A stretch of 64,000 bases of DNA from Albimonas marina (GCF_029223255.1 NZ_JARHUC010000003.1:186001-250000); one strand, 5' to 3'; numbered from the stretch's first letter, positions 20,935 through 31,231 are shown. Notes: generated from the sequence alone by a model not told the origin. Made by a program: numbers and translations.

Positions 20935-21575
20935 TGAGCGCCTGGCAGCTGATCGCCTTCGTCCCCGCCGCGCTGCTGATGGCGCTGACGCCGGGGCCCT
21001 CGAACCTGCTGGCCTTCGCCAACGCCGCCACCCGCGGCTGGGGGGCGGCGGTGGTGGGGGTGTTCGGGCGGCTCGCGGCCTACGGGCTGCTGATCGCGGG
21101 CGTGGCCTTCGGGCTGGGGGCGCTGCTGGCGGCCTCGGCCGGGCTCGCGGCCGCGATCAAGTGGGCGGGGGTCGCCTACCTGCTCTGGCTCGCCTGGAAG
21201 ATCTGGTCGGCCCCGGTCGAGGGCGCGCTCGCCGAGGCGCAGGCGCGGGCGAAACGCCTCTCCGGCCGAGGCGTTCTGGCGCGGCGGGAGTTCCTGACCG
21301 GCATTGCAAACCCCAAGGCGCTGGTGTTGTTTACGGCGTTCCTGCCGCAGTTCGTGCAGCCCGATGCGCCGGCCGGCTTCGCCTCTCAGCTGCTGGCGCT
21401 CGGCGCGGTCTACCTCCTGTGCGAGCTTGCGGCGGCCGCGACCTGGGCGGGCGCGGGCGCGGCGCTGGGCGCGGGCGGCATGAGCCGGGCGCGCCGGCGC
21501 GCGGTCAACCGCCTGTCGGGCGGGCTGCTGGCGGCGGCGGCGGCGCTGCTGGCGCGGGCCGGGCGGGCCGCCTGA
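20934..21575 (+). CDS. LysE/RhtB family amino acid exporter
   Basis: 213-aa inner-membrane transporter of the LysE superfamily, which exports amino acids or related metabolites. The N-terminus ALLMALTPGPSNLLAFANA contains the family TPGP motif, about residues 18-21. Six hydrophobic stretches are visible, and the mid-protein FLTGIANPKALVLFTAFLPQF is the typical conserved block. The start is GTG with a duplicated GGAGGGG ribosome site upstream. It follows maeB by 49 nt, so cotranscription is possible. Substrate unknown. Confidence 0.9.
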   Translation: MSAWQLIAFVPAALLMALTPGPSNLLAFANAATRGWGAAVVGVFGRLAAYGLLIAGVAFGLGALLAASAGLAAAIKWAGVAYLLWLAWKIWSAPVEGALAEAQARAKRLSGRGVLARREFLTGIANPKALVLFTAFLPQFVQPDAPAGFASQLLALGAVYLLCELAAAATWAGAGAALGAGGMSRARRRAVNRLSGGLLAAAAALLARAGRAA

Positions 21576-21849
21576 CCCCGCGACCCGCCGTCGCGCATGA
21601 GATGGATCAAGGCGCCGGCCCCGCGGCCCGCGCCAACACCACGGCCGGATCGCGCGCGTCGCGGTCCGCCGGGGCGCGCGCCGGGCGCGCGCCCTCCGGG
21701 GGCGGAGAGGAGCCGTCCCCCTCGTGGGCGGAAGACCCGGGCGCAAGGGGCGGCGCCGGGCCTCCGCCACGCTCGCGTCCCGGTGCGGCGCGGGCGGAGG
21801 GCAGGGACCCGGCCGCGCGCGTCGCGGGCCGGGAAGACGGGAGGAAGCC

Positions 21850-23754
21850 ATGGGCTACCGCGAGACCTATGACGCCTGGAAGGCGGACCCCGAAGCGTTC
21901 TGGATGCAGGCGGCCGAGGCCATCGACTGGGTCGAGAAGCCGACCCGCGCGCTCGATGACGCGAACGCGCCGCTCTACGAGTGGTACGCCGACGGGGTGA
22001 TGAACACCTGCTGGAACGCCGTCGACCGCCATGTCGAGGCGGGCCACGGCGATCGCACCGCGATCATCTGGGACAGCCCCGTCACCCGCACCAAGCAGGA
22101 GATCACCTACGCCACGCTGCGCGACCGGGTGGCGCGCATGGGCGGCGCGCTGAAGGCCAAGGGCGTGGAGAAGGGCGACCGCGTCATCATCTACATGCCC
22201 ATGGTGCCCGAGGCGCTGGTGGCGATGCTCGCCTGCGCGCGCATCGGCGCCATCCACTCGGTCGTCTTCGGCGGCTTCGCGGCGCATGAGCTGGCGGTGC
22301 GCATCGACGACTGCAAGCCCAAGGCGATCCTCGCCGCCTCCTGCGGGATCGAGCCGGGGCGGATCGTGCACTACAAGCCGCTGCTGGACGGCGCCATCGA
22401 GCAGGCCAAGCACAAGCCCGAGTTCACCGTGATCCTCCAGCGCGACGCGGAGGAGTGCGAGCTGATCGAGGGGCGCGACTACGCCTGGCATTCGTTCCAG
22501 GCCAAGGCCGCGCCCTGCGAATGCGAGCCGATGAAGGGGACCGATCCGCTCTACGTCCTCTACACCTCCGGCACCACCGGCCAGCCCAAGGGCGTAGTGC
22601 GCCCCAACGCCGGACACGCGGTGGCGCTCGCCTGGTCGATGAAGAACCTCTACGCGGTGGACGCGGGCGACGTGTTCTGGGCGGCCTCGGACGTGGGCTG
22701 GGTCGTGGGGCACAGCTACATCTGCTACGGACCGCTGATCGCCGGCTGCACCACCGTGGTGTTCGAGGGCAAGCCCGTGGGCACCCCCGACGCCGGCACC
22801 TTCTGGCGGGTGATCTCCGAGCACAAGGTGAAGAGCTTCTTCACCGCCCCCACCGCCTTCCGCGCCATCAAGCGCGACGACCCGCACGCCAAGGAGCTGG
22901 CGCGCTACGACATCTCCTGCCTGAACTACCTCTACCTGGCCGGCGAGCGGGCGGACCCCGACACGGTCAACTGGGCCGCCGACAAGCTGGGCGTGCCGGT
23001 GATCGACCACTGGTGGCAGACCGAGACGGGCTGGTGCATGGTCGGCAACCCCGCGGGGCTGGAGCTGCTGCCGATCAAGGTCGGCTCGCCCTCGGTGCCG
23101 CTGCCGGGCTACGACGTGCAGGTGCTGGACGAGGCGGGCCATCCCGTGCCGGCGGGCACGCTGGGCGCCATCGCGGTGAAGCTGCCGCTGCCCCCGGGCA
23201 CGCTGCCGACCCTGTGGAACGCCGAGGAGCGCTTCCGCAAGAGCTACCTCAGCCACTTCCCCGGCTACTACGAGACGGGCGACGCGGGCATGATCGACGA
23301 CGACGGCTACGTGTGGATCATGGCGCGCACCGACGACGTGATCAACGTGGCCGGCCACCGCCTGTCGACCGGCGCGATGGAGGAGGTGCTCGCCTCCCAT
23401 CCCGACGTCGCCGAATGCGCGGTGATCGGGGTGGCGGACGAGCTGAAGGGCCAGCTGCCTATGGGCTTCGTGTGCCTGACCAAGGGCGTGAACCGTCCCC
23501 ACGAGGAGATCGTGAAGGAATGCGCGGCCCTGGTGCGCCAGGAGATCGGGCCCGTCGCCGCCTACAAGCTGACCGCGGTGGTGGACCGGCTGCCCAAGAC
23601 CCGCTCAGGCAAGATCCTGCGCGCGACGATGGTCAAGATCACCGACGGGCAGGAGTTCAAGACCCCCGCCACCATCGACGACCCCGCGATCCTCGACGAG
23701 ATCCGCGGCGCGGTGAAGGAACTAGGCTACCCGCAGGCCAAGACCGAGGCCTGA
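21850..23754 (+). CDS. prpE: Propionyl-CoA synthetase (propionate-CoA ligase)
   Basis: 634-aa AMP-forming acyl-CoA synthetase that activates propionate to propionyl-CoA, feeding PccBA and Mcm. The start MGYRETYDAWKADPEAFW matches PrpE rather than acetyl-CoA synthetase. The ANL motifs are LYTSGTTGQPKGVVR (about residue 236), WWQTETGW (about 394), YYETGDAG, and the C-terminal catalytic lysine region KTRSGKILRATM (about 588). GAGGAAG lies before the ATG at 21850; in-frame codons further upstream give a low-complexity tail. Not adjacent to pccA but within 12 kb, in the same direction. Confidence 0.94.
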   Translation: MGYRETYDAWKADPEAFWMQAAEAIDWVEKPTRALDDANAPLYEWYADGVMNTCWNAVDRHVEAGHGDRTAIIWDSPVTRTKQEITYATLRDRVARMGGALKAKGVEKGDRVIIYMPMVPEALVAMLACARIGAIHSVVFGGFAAHELAVRIDDCKPKAILAASCGIEPGRIVHYKPLLDGAIEQAKHKPEFTVILQRDAEECELIEGRDYAWHSFQAKAAPCECEPMKGTDPLYVLYTSGTTGQPKGVVRPNAGHAVALAWSMKNLYAVDAGDVFWAASDVGWVVGHSYICYGPLIAGCTTVVFEGKPVGTPDAGTFWRVISEHKVKSFFTAPTAFRAIKRDDPHAKELARYDISCLNYLYLAGERADPDTVNWAADKLGVPVIDHWWQTETGWCMVGNPAGLELLPIKVGSPSVPLPGYDVQVLDEAGHPVPAGTLGAIAVKLPLPPGTLPTLWNAEERFRKSYLSHFPGYYETGDAGMIDDDGYVWIMARTDDVINVAGHRLSTGAMEEVLASHPDVAECAVIGVADELKGQLPMGFVCLTKGVNRPHEEIVKECAALVRQEIGPVAAYKLTAVVDRLPKTRSGKILRATMVKITDGQEFKTPATIDDPAILDEIRGAVKELGYPQAKTEA

Positions 23755-24194
23755 GGCCGGCCCCCCGCTCCGCCCCGGTTTGCCGGAGCGGGAGGGAGAC
23801 CTCCCGACGACGCCCCCGCCGCGGCCCCAAGGGTCGCGGCGGTTTCGTTCCAGGGGGGGGCGGCGCGTTCCAATGGCCGCCGTCGCGCGGGCGGGCAGGG
23901 CGGGGGACCCCGGCACGCCTCCTGCCCGCCCACCCCGGCGCGCCGGGGTCCCCCGCGCGCAGGCGGCCGCCGTCGGCGCCCTGTCCTCGGCCCGTCCTGG
24001 GCGCGCTCGGCCGACGGCGAGCCTGGCCTCGCGGTCTCCGTCGTGGGGTCATCCATCGCCCGCGCGGGCGCCGTCCGGCGGGTCCCCGCCTTGCGGCCGT
24101 CCTCGGCCGACGCCTCCCGTCGCATCCCCGGCGCTGGGCAGGGGGGATCGGGCGGGCTAGGTTTCGGCGTCGGTTCGTTTCTTCAGGAGCTTCG
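23755..24194. other. Intergenic region, 440 nt, with terminator-like hairpins but no gene
   Basis: Just after prpE there is a 9-bp stem (23764-23772 with 23784-23792) and then a better terminator at 23816-23845. The remainder is GC-rich with no supported frame. The promoter of the CorA-like gene should lie near 24150-24190. Confidence 0.5.
23816..23845 (+). terminator. Intrinsic terminator after prpE
   Basis: Stem 23816-23823 with 23835-23842, extended inward by four more pairs including one G-T, then TTT and a T-rich stretch. It lies about 60 nt after the prpE stop. Confidence 0.65.
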
Positions 24195-25310
24195 ATGAGC
24201 CTCGATGCCAAAGGCGCCCCGGGCCGCGGGCCGCACGCCCCCCTCGGGGGGCCCTCCGGCGGCGCGCCGCGGCGCAGGCCCGGCGAATACGACCTCCCCG
24301 CCGATCCCGAGACGCCCGCCGTCCTGTGGGCCTACGACGTCTTCCCCGACGGCCGGGCGGATCCCGTCGCGCCCCGCGAGGTCGGCGGGCCGAAGGCGGA
24401 GGGCGCGGCCTACCGCTGGATCCACCTCGACGGCCTCGCGCCGGGGGCGGAGGACTGGCTCGCCTCCGGCGCCGCCGGCCCCCTGCCGGAGATCCTCGCC
24501 GAGGCGTTGACCGAGACCGACACCCGCCCCCGCGCCCAGGCCGCCCACGGCGGCGCGCTGGTGTTCCTGCGCGGCGTGAACCTCAACGAGGGCGCGGACG
24601 TCGAGGACATGATCTCGGTGCGCGTGTGGATGAACGAGACGCGGGTGCTGACCGTGGTGCTGCGCCGCCTGCTGACGGTCGCGGCCCTGCGCGCCGACGC
24701 CGAGGCGAACCGCGCCCCCGCCCGCCCCGGCGTGTTCCTGACCGAGCTGACCGAGGGCCTGGCCGAGCGGATGTCCCCGGTGCTCGACGCGCTCGAGGAT
24801 CGGGCCGACGACATGGAGGACCGCGCCGCCGAAGCGGTGCTGGGCATGATCGACCCGCTCGACCCCCGCGAGGCGCGTCGGGAACTGGCGGAGCTGCGCC
24901 GGGTGGGCATCGCGCTGCGCCGCTACCTGGGCCCGCAGCGCGACGCGCTGACCGACCTGCGCCGCCTCTCCTCCGCCCCGCTGACCGACCTCGACCGGGC
25001 GGAGCTGGGCGAGACCGGCGACCGCATGACCCGCTACGTCGAAGACCTCGACGCGATCCGCGAGCGGGCGCTGGTGCTGGGGGAGGAGGCGGCCGCCCGG
25101 GCGGCCGAACGCTCCAACCGCGCGATGTACGTGCTCTCGATCGTCACGGCGGTGTTCCTGCCGCTGGGCTTCCTCACCGGCCTGCTGGGGGTGAACCTGG
25201 GCGGTCTGCCGGGGCAGGCCGCGCCCTGGGGCTTCGCCGTCTTCGTGGCGCTGCTGGCGGTGGTGGCGGGGCTGGAGCTGTGGCTGATCCGCAAGCTGCG
25301 CCTGCTGTGA
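24195..25310 (+). CDS. CorA/ZntB family divalent metal transporter
   Basis: 371-aa inner-membrane metal ion transporter. A large cytoplasmic N-terminal domain with helical, acidic segments is followed by two C-terminal transmembrane helices (about 307-330 and 338-360). The pore signature reads GVN, in LTGLLGVNLGGLPGQ, the form seen in ZntB-type proteins, whereas Mg2+ channels of the CorA type carry GMN. That favours Zn2+ transport, unproven here. The ATG at 24195 follows AGGAGC. It is a single gene, well separated from both neighbours. The first 35 residues are low-complexity (GPHAPLGGPSGGAPRRR). Confidence 0.88.
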   Translation: MSLDAKGAPGRGPHAPLGGPSGGAPRRRPGEYDLPADPETPAVLWAYDVFPDGRADPVAPREVGGPKAEGAAYRWIHLDGLAPGAEDWLASGAAGPLPEILAEALTETDTRPRAQAAHGGALVFLRGVNLNEGADVEDMISVRVWMNETRVLTVVLRRLLTVAALRADAEANRAPARPGVFLTELTEGLAERMSPVLDALEDRADDMEDRAAEAVLGMIDPLDPREARRELAELRRVGIALRRYLGPQRDALTDLRRLSSAPLTDLDRAELGETGDRMTRYVEDLDAIRERALVLGEEAAARAAERSNRAMYVLSIVTAVFLPLGFLTGLLGVNLGGLPGQAAPWGFAVFVALLAVVAGLELWLIRKLRLL

Positions 25311-25379
25311 GGCGCCTCGCGGACCCGCCCCCGCGGCGCTGACGTTGCGTCGCCGGGGGTAGGCGGGAGCGCGCTCCGA

Positions 25380-25403
25380 AATATATTCGGTTTTGAAGAT
25401 ATT
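25380..25403 (+). promoter_or_regulatory. Candidate operator for the persulfide dioxygenase-rhodanese operon
   Basis: An AT-rich inverted repeat, AATATATTC at 25380-25388 against GAAGATATT at 25395-25403 (8 of 9 positions complementary, 6-nt spacer), ends 12 nt before the start codon. AT-rich palindromes in this position control BigR/SqrR-regulated sulfide genes. The spacing is two bases shorter than ATTC-N8-GAAT, so the regulator is a guess. Confidence 0.5.
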
Positions 25404-25415
25404 AAGGAGGCGAGC

Positions 25416-26312
25416 ATGACCGAGATCCGACGCAGCCCGTCCAGCGGCCCCGGGTCGCCGGACGTCTGGGGCGTCTACGACGCCGCCAGCGGCTCGTGCC
25501 AGTACGTCGTGGCGGACCCCGAGACCCGGAAGGCCGCGCTGATCGACGTGGTGCGCGACTTCGACCCCGCCGCCGCCCGCATCCGCGACGACGCCGTCGA
25601 GACGGTGCTGGAGCTGGTGGCGCGCGAGGGGCTGACGGTGGAGTGGATCCTCGACACCCACCCCCACGCCGACCATCTGATGGCCTCGGCCCTGCTGAAG
25701 GAACGCATCGGCGCCCCCACCGCCATCGGCGAGAAGGTGCGCGAGATCGCGAAGCTGTGGGAAGAGCTCTACCACGCCCCTGGCGCCTTCGATCCCGACC
25801 GGGACTTCGACCGCCTGTTCGCCGATGGCGAGAGCTTCGCGATCGGCCGGCTGCCGGTCTCGGTGATGCTCAGCCCCGGGCACACGCTGGGCTCGATCAC
25901 CTACGTGGTGGGCTCGGACGCGGCCTTCGTGCACGACACGCTGATGCAGCCGGACGTGGGCACCTCGCGCGCGGATTTCCCCGGCGGCTCGGCCGGGACG
26001 CTGTGGGACTCGATCCAGGCGATCCTGGCGCTGCCCGACGCGACGCGCCTGTTCATCGGCCACGACTACGGGGCCGAGGGGCGCGAGGGGCCGGCGTGGG
26101 AATCCACCGTGGCCGAGCAGAAATCGTCCAACCCGCATCTCGCGGGTAAGACCAGGGCCGACTACGTGAAGCTGCGCGAGGCGCGCGACGCCACGCTGGA
26201 GCTGCCCGACCGGATGCTGTTCGCCCTGCAGGTCAACCTGCGCGGCGGCCGGCTTCCGCCCGCCGAATCCGACGGCCGGAGCTACTTCAAGATCCCGGCC
26301 GACCGTTTCTGA
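25416..26312 (+). CDS. Persulfide dioxygenase-like MBL-fold protein (ETHE1/Blh type)
   Basis: 298-aa metallo-beta-lactamase-fold protein of the persulfide dioxygenase group, which oxidises glutathione persulfide to sulfite in sulfide detoxification. Metal ligands are visible in DTHPHADHLMASAL (H-x-H-x-D-H, about residues 85-90), LSPGHTLGSITY (about 154) and FIGHDYG (about 212). The N-terminal VWGVYDAASGSCQYVVAD fits this family. GGAGG precedes the ATG. A rhodanese gene follows 42 nt later, the usual partner for sulfur transfer, and an AT-rich inverted repeat sits in the promoter. A plain glyoxalase role is less likely given the rhodanese. Confidence 0.85.
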   Translation: MTEIRRSPSSGPGSPDVWGVYDAASGSCQYVVADPETRKAALIDVVRDFDPAAARIRDDAVETVLELVAREGLTVEWILDTHPHADHLMASALLKERIGAPTAIGEKVREIAKLWEELYHAPGAFDPDRDFDRLFADGESFAIGRLPVSVMLSPGHTLGSITYVVGSDAAFVHDTLMQPDVGTSRADFPGGSAGTLWDSIQAILALPDATRLFIGHDYGAEGREGPAWESTVAEQKSSNPHLAGKTRADYVKLREARDATLELPDRMLFALQVNLRGGRLPPAESDGRSYFKIPADRF

Positions 26313-26354
26313 TCCCGAACCCCGCCCCCGAATCCGAATCCCGAGGAGATCGCC

Positions 26355-26732
26355 ATGCGCGAGGAGACCACCGACGCCGGCGTGCTGGAGCACTGGACCC
26401 CCGAGGAGGTCGCCGCCGCCCTGAAGGCCGGCGAGATCGTGCTGATCGACGTGCGCACGCCCCAGGAATACATGTTCGAGCACATCGAGGGCGCGCTGCT
26501 GATGCCCATGGCCTTCTTCGCCCCCGCCTCGCTGCCGGTGGACGGCTCGAAGCGGGTGGTGCTGCACTGCGGCTCGGGCATGCGCTCGGCGAAGATGGCG
26601 GGCGTCGCCGCCCAGGCGGGGATCGCGCGCATGGCCCACATGGAGGGCGGCTTCGGCGCCTGGAAGGCCGCGAAGCTCCCCTACATCGGCACCGACATGG
26701 CCTCCGGCGCGCCCAAGCGCATGGGCGGCTGA
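26355..26732 (+). CDS. Single-domain rhodanese (sulfurtransferase)
   Basis: 125-aa rhodanese-like protein, cytoplasmic because no signal peptide is present. The catalytic loop is CGSGMRS in VVLHCGSGMRSAKMA (active Cys near residue 75). The N-terminal DVRTPQEYMFEHIEGALLMP is the classic rhodanese block. GAGGAG lies before the ATG. It follows the persulfide dioxygenase gene and probably interconverts persulfide and thiosulfate with it. A hairpin (26740-26770) follows the stop. Confidence 0.92.
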   Translation: MREETTDAGVLEHWTPEEVAAALKAGEIVLIDVRTPQEYMFEHIEGALLMPMAFFAPASLPVDGSKRVVLHCGSGMRSAKMAGVAAQAGIARMAHMEGGFGAWKAAKLPYIGTDMASGAPKRMGG

Positions 26733-26739
26733 TCCCCCC

Positions 26740-26770
26740 GCCCGCCCGCCCCCGACCGGGGCGGGCGGGC
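26740..26770 (+). terminator. GC hairpin after the rhodanese gene
   Basis: A 13-bp perfect stem (26740-26752 with 26758-26770) around a five-base loop, 7 nt after the stop. No T-run follows, so termination efficiency is uncertain. Confidence 0.55.
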
Positions 26771-26864
26771 GCCGCCGTTCGGACGCGGTCTCCCAGTGAA
26801 TCCTTGCGCGCGCCGTCGCGAAGCGACACTGTACGCTACGTAAGGGCGTCCTGGGGGATTTGAG

Positions 26865-27449
26865 ATGAACATCGCGACTTCGATTGCGGCCGCCGCCGCG
26901 CTGACGGCGGGCCTGCTCGCCGCGGCGGGCGAGGCGCACGCCCTGGTCCACGCCGAGATCGGCGACGCGGGCGACAGTTTCGGAACGGCGCAGGCGGTCG
27001 ACGCCACGACGCTGACCGGCATCTCGGGCACGCTGACGGAGGCGGACAACGACCTCTACAGCTTCGTGCTGGCCGCGCCGAAATACGTCTCGGTGCTGAA
27101 CCTCTCGCCCGACCTCACCCTGGACGCGACCTTCGACGCCTTCGACATCGGCTTCGGGGACGACTCGGAGTCCTTGGCCTACTGCAACGACTGCTTCTTC
27201 GTCGGCAGCGGCCCGGGCTCGGTCGCGTTCCTGAACGTGCTGGTCGGGCCGGGGACCTATTTCCTCGGGGTCGTCGACACCGATCTCCAGCCGCCGCCGG
27301 GCGATCCGCCGCTGAACCCGCTGGGCGCCTACAGCTTCGACGTGGTGCTGTCCGACGGCCCCGTCGCGGTTCCGCTGCCCGGCGCCGCGGGCCTGGCGCT
27401 GATGGGCCTCGGCGCGCTGGGTCTCGTCGCCCGCCGCCGCCGGGCCTGA
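26865..27449 (+). CDS. Secreted VPLPA-CTERM protein
   Basis: 194-aa exported protein. It has an N-terminal signal peptide (SIAAAAALTAGLLAAAGEAH) and a C-terminal sorting tail: VPLPGAAGLALMGLGALG followed by LVARRRRA, the motif-transmembrane-arginine pattern of VPLPA-CTERM proteins handled by an exosortase-type enzyme. The middle (DSFGTAQAVDATTLTGISGT, DNDLYSFVLAA, GPGTYFLGV) resembles the pre-peptidase C-terminal type beta fold. The processing enzyme is not in this window. It is convergent with the DUF3806 gene. Confidence 0.88.
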   Translation: MNIATSIAAAAALTAGLLAAAGEAHALVHAEIGDAGDSFGTAQAVDATTLTGISGTLTEADNDLYSFVLAAPKYVSVLNLSPDLTLDATFDAFDIGFGDDSESLAYCNDCFFVGSGPGSVAFLNVLVGPGTYFLGVVDTDLQPPPGDPPLNPLGAYSFDVVLSDGPVAVPLPGAAGLALMGLGALGLVARRRRA

Positions 27450-27455
27450 GCGTCG

Positions 27456-27483
27456 CCGGCCCCCTCCGCCGGGCGGGGGCCGG
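27456..27483. terminator. Bidirectional hairpin between convergent genes
   Basis: CCGGCCCCC at 27456-27464 pairs with GGGGGCCGG at 27475-27483. It sits in the short gap between the VPLPA-CTERM gene and the convergent DUF3806 gene and could end both transcripts. No T-run. Confidence 0.5.
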
Positions 27484-27521
27484 GGCGCGCGTCGCCTGAG
27501 CCGGGCGGCGCTTCCGCCCCA

Positions 27522-27971
27522 TCAGGCCGTCCGCGGATCGGCGATGACGCGCTCCAGGTCGTCGAGGACGCGCGCGAAGAGGACGTGGACGTCCACGGTC
27601 TCGCCCCGCTCGATGCGCTTGGAGATCATCGTGGGCGGATGCACGACCAGCGACAGGCCGGGCCTGATCAGCGCGGGATCGCTGCCGTAGGCGTCCTCGA
27701 CCGTCGCCCATTCCAGCCCCAGCGCCTGGACCAGCGCGTCGCCCAGGCCGATTCCCATCGCCTGCAGCTTCCAGGTCTCGTCCGCCTCCACCCGGCCCTC
27801 CTCCAGGATCGTCGCCAGCAGGTCGAGCTTGTTCTCCAGCGGCGCCCAGCGGGACACGGCGTCGTCGGCGTAGTGGTCCAGCAGCCAGGCGCGCGCGGCC
27901 TCCAGCCGCCCGCGGCAGTCGGCGTCGAGGGGCAGGACCTCGGGGCGCGGATACGCCGGCAGCTCCCCCAT
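27522..27971 (-). CDS. DUF3806 domain protein
   Basis: 149-aa protein. The C-terminal two thirds (ALGLEWATVEDAYGSDPALI, LSLVVHPPTMISKRIERGE, VDVHVLFARVLDDLERVI) fit DUF3806, a family of unknown function found beside stress or envelope genes. No signal peptide or membrane segment, so cytoplasmic. Its start lies 3 nt from the stop of the YdhR-like gene upstream, so the two form an operon. Confidence 0.82.
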   Translation of the reverse strand: MGELPAYPRPEVLPLDADCRGRLEAARAWLLDHYADDAVSRWAPLENKLDLLATILEEGRVEADETWKLQAMGIGLGDALVQALGLEWATVEDAYGSDPALIRPGLSLVVHPPTMISKRIERGETVDVHVLFARVLDDLERVIADPRTA

Positions 27972-27974
27972 GCG

Positions 27975-29887
<1,913 letters not shown>

Positions 29888-29916
29888 TCCGACCGGAGGC
29901 CGGGACCGGAACGACG

Positions 29917-29947
29917 AAACGGCGGGCGCAGGCGCCCGCCGTTTTCA
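29917..29947 (+). terminator. Intrinsic terminator of guaB
   Basis: A 13-bp perfect stem (29917-29929 with 29932-29944) runs into TTTT. It lies 30 nt after the guaB stop and also faces the convergent DUF2892 gene. Confidence 0.9.
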
Positions 29948-30007
29948 GTTCGTCCACGGGTCTTCCGACGCCCGGGCCGGGATCGACCCGGCGCGCGGCG
30001 CGGGGGT

Positions 30008-30208
30008 TCAGAAGGCCGGGCCGGGCTTCGCGCCCAGGCGGCGCATCACGATGGCGGCGGGGCAGAAGCCGGTGAAGGCCGACTGGAACAGGTTCGCGCC
30101 GACGAAGACGGTCAGCCACATGAAGTGCGGCGAGACCAGCTGGGTCAGCGCCACCGACAGCAGAACCATGAAGCCGGCGAAAGCCAGCATGTAGCGATCG
30201 AGGGTCAT
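30008..30208 (-). CDS. DUF2892 family inner-membrane protein (YgaP-like membrane domain)
   Basis: 66-aa membrane protein with two hydrophobic segments, about residues 6-26 (MLAFAGFMVLLSVALTQLV) and 29-50. The conserved FTGFCPAAIVMRRLG motif is typical of the membrane part of YgaP-type rhodanese proteins, which are involved in sulfur and sulfide handling. GGAGG stands before the ATG at 30208. Its promoter has a near-perfect -35/-10 pair with an ATTC-N8-GAAT palindrome in the spacer, the SqrR-type operator, which supports a role in persulfide response together with the genes at 25416-26732. Confidence 0.88.
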   Translation of the reverse strand: MTLDRYMLAFAGFMVLLSVALTQLVSPHFMWLTVFVGANLFQSAFTGFCPAAIVMRRLGAKPGPAF

Positions 30209-30296
30209 CGGCGCGTCCTCCGCAATCCGCGGCGGCCCGCCCGCCCGCTCCGGCGACCGTCGCCGGACCCCGCGGGGCCGCCTGTTCGATATCGCA

Positions 30297-30324
30297 TATA
30301 TAAATTCGTAAACATGAATGTCAA
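30297..30324 (-). promoter_or_regulatory. Promoter with embedded ATTC-N8-GAAT operator for the DUF2892 gene
   Basis: On the minus strand, TTGACA (30324-30319) and TATATA (30302-30297) are separated by 16 nt. The spacer is nearly filled by ATTCATGTTTACGAAT (30304-30319), an exact ATTC-N8-GAAT palindrome. SqrR of Rhodobacter capsulatus, a persulfide-sensing repressor, recognises ATTC-N8-GAAT; a repressor bound here would block RNA polymerase. AT-rich in otherwise GC-rich DNA. Regulator identity is inferred; no sqrR gene is in the window. Confidence 0.8.
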
Positions 30325-30442
30325 TCGCTGCGGGACGTGCAGGCGCTTCCGCCGATGCGACTTCAACGAACGCTCCGATGCGCGGAGCCTCCGTGGCGGC
30401 CGGTCCGCCCAACCTTGCGGGGCGAGCCGATCCGCGTCCCGC

Positions 30443-31186
30443 TCAGCCGGCGGCGGGCAGGGCGGCGGCGCCGCCCATGCGCTTGCGGAAGGCGCTCAGG
30501 CTCTTGCGGTTGAGGTCGTCGTCGTCGTCCTCGAACGCCTCGCGCACCGCCTCGATCGCCTCGGGCGCGGCCTTGGCCATGCCCCCGACCACGCCCGAGA
30601 CCACGCCCTGCGCGGTCTGGCCCTGCAGGGTCTGCATCCGGTCGGTCATGGTCTGGAGCTGCTCGCTCTTCTTCTGCGACCCGCGGGAGCTTCCGAACTC
30701 GAAGTCGAAGGCCGAGCCGACGTTGCGCGCGAACATCCCGCCGATGCCGGTCAGGAAGCCGAAGATCGCGCCGGTGAACTCGCTCTTCTCGCCGAAGGTG
30801 TTCAGCAGGACCAGCGCGCCGGTGATCACCACGATCGCCCCGAAGGCCATGCCCAGCATGATGTTGGCGCGCAGGTTGCCGTCGCCCAGCCGGTGCAGCT
30901 CCAGGTCCCGGGCGCGCGCGTCCTTGCGGTCGGCGAGATAGGCCTCGAGCTCGGCCTGCTCGATCGCCTGCAGCTCGGTGCGCAGCTTCACGAACATCTC
31001 GGGGTTCTGGTCGATCAGGGCGCGCACCTTCTCGACCTTCTCGGGCGTGTCGGGGGCGATGCCGGCCACCCGCTCGACGGCGGCGGAGACGGTCTTGGTG
31101 ACCGCCTCCGCCCGGTCGGAGCCGGAGACGAGCTTGGCCAGCACCGGGGCCAGCGAGGTCAGCAGCGGAAGGACGGCGGGCAGCAT
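30443..31186 (-). CDS. Holin-like protein of the GTA 3TM type
   Basis: 247-aa membrane protein resembling the three-transmembrane holins for gene-transfer-agent release. The hydrophobic N-terminus (MLPAVLPLLTSLAPVLAKLV) is followed by a charged helical region (about 30-95) and two closely spaced hydrophobic segments (about 105-127 and 133-150). The typical FGSSRGSQKKSEQ motif follows at about 164-176. A long cytoplasmic tail, with an acidic EDDDDDLNRK run, extends beyond the usual length. It lies 45 nt after the muramidase gene in the same direction, the layout of a lysis cassette. It could instead be a prophage remnant. The start has CAGGAGG upstream. Confidence 0.78.
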   Translation of the reverse strand: MLPAVLPLLTSLAPVLAKLVSGSDRAEAVTKTVSAAVERVAGIAPDTPEKVEKVRALIDQNPEMFVKLRTELQAIEQAELEAYLADRKDARARDLELHRLGDGNLRANIMLGMAFGAIVVITGALVLLNTFGEKSEFTGAIFGFLTGIGGMFARNVGSAFDFEFGSSRGSQKKSEQLQTMTDRMQTLQGQTAQGVVSGVVGGMAKAAPEAIEAVREAFEDDDDDLNRKSLSAFRKRMGGAAALPAAG

Positions 31187-31231
31187 CTGCGCCTCCTGGA
31201 AGCGATCGGAAAGGGGCGGGGCGCGCGGACG

